From Branchiostoma floridae (lineage: Eukaryota; Chordata; Leptocardii; Amphioxiformes; Branchiostomatidae), in contig NC_049992.1 in assembly GCF_000003815.2 (NCBI RefSeq), forward strand, positions 4,454,901 through 4,518,900: a DNA stretch of 64,000 nucleotides, given 5' to 3'. The notes below the pieces were generated by a model. The model did no database searches and was not told the DNA's origin. It worked only from the letters and a program-made list of their open reading frames with translations. Shown in pieces: positions 63,731-64,000 of this stretch (within the stretch, counting starts at the first letter, position 1; each line of letters starts with the position of its first letter). Position numbers and translations under genes: made by a program.

Positions 63731-64000
63731 GTGCACCTGCCACGTGGGCCGCCTGGCACCCTACATCCTCCTGTAGCACCACCTGCGGCACAGGGACACA
63801 GGTGTTCAGTCGGGAGTGCCGATCACTCAACGGCAGCCTGTCTCCTTTCTGTGATCCAGACCAGCCAACCGTCACACAGACCATGTCACGAGCTTGTGAC
63901 GAGCTCCAGGCTTGCCCAGGTCAGACTTTCCACTGCCCGTATGGTTGTGAGCCTCTATTCGACTATGACTTTATTCGAACTGCAAAAGGGACAATACAAT
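63731..64000 (+). CDS. Thrombospondin type-1 exon, cut by window end
   Basis: After acceptor gtacag in phase 1 it reads APATWAAWHPTSSCSTTCGT, then GTQVFSREC, FCDPDQPTVTQTM and ACDELQACPGQ. The W-x-x-W...C-S-x-T-C-G-x-G order is the TSP1 signature, including the tryptophan ladder start. The frame stays open to the end with more cysteines (FHCPYGCEPLFDYDF), or a donor at CCCAG/gtcag may end it at about 63918. Together with FN3 it suggests an extracellular-matrix or adhesion protein. Confidence 0.75.
   Translation, partial: MHLPRGPPGTLHPPVAPPAAQGHRCSVGSADHSTAACLLSVIQTSQPSHRPCHELVTSSRLAQVRLSTARMVVSLYSTMTLFELQKGQYN

Overview
The window looks like an invertebrate chordate genome, most likely an amphioxus (Branchiostoma). 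This is inferred from short phase-1 EGF exons, type II membrane C-type lectins, very mixed transposable elements (DIRS/Ngaro, Penelope, CR1-like) and two satellite families. Nothing prokaryotic is present: no operons, no CRISPR, and every host gene is split by introns.

The main content (about 1-47.6 kb, minus strand) is a tandem cluster of three related receptor genes, here called A, B and C. The reconstructed plan, N to C terminus, is: cytoplasmic region with tyrosine motifs, one transmembrane exon, a short stem exon, an array of calcium-binding-type EGF exons, and a three-exon C-type lectin domain (CTLD) ending in the same VCKKPK-stop. Gene A (<1-11681) has its start, cytoplasmic exon, membrane exon, stem and nine EGF exons here; its 3' end lies left of the window. 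Gene B (16113-27621) runs from start to stop but has two damaged EGF exons. Gene C (36041-47357) has 14 intact EGF exons and a complete CTLD, but homology to B stops abruptly at 47609, so stem, membrane and cytoplasmic exons are missing. The B and C lectin domains carry different sugar-site motifs (EPN and QPD), so the duplicates have probably diverged in ligand.

Mobile elements sit in and between these genes. A 4.3-kb tyrosine-recombinase retrotransposon with split direct repeats lies in the intron after A's cytoplasmic exon (5159-9463). A Penelope-like element with a GIY-YIG endonuclease remnant and inverted ends lies inside gene B (26019-27028). An intact 992-codon CR1-like element lies in gene C (about 37370-40860). 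There are also a hAT-like MITE shared by B and C, a TIR element at 23016-23826, SINE/tRNA-like pieces and hammerhead-ribozyme-like motifs. Presence/absence of insertions between paralogues gives an order of events: A split first, then B and C.

From 47.6 to 62.3 kb the sequence is repeat-dominated: retroelement debris, a second non-LTR element (about 54353-58661) between two 183-bp satellite arrays, and a 199-206-bp satellite. Four assembly gaps fall in the window, three of them in or next to satellite. At the right edge (62652-64000) a plus-strand gene begins to show FN3 and thrombospondin type-1 exons; it is unrelated to the lectin cluster.
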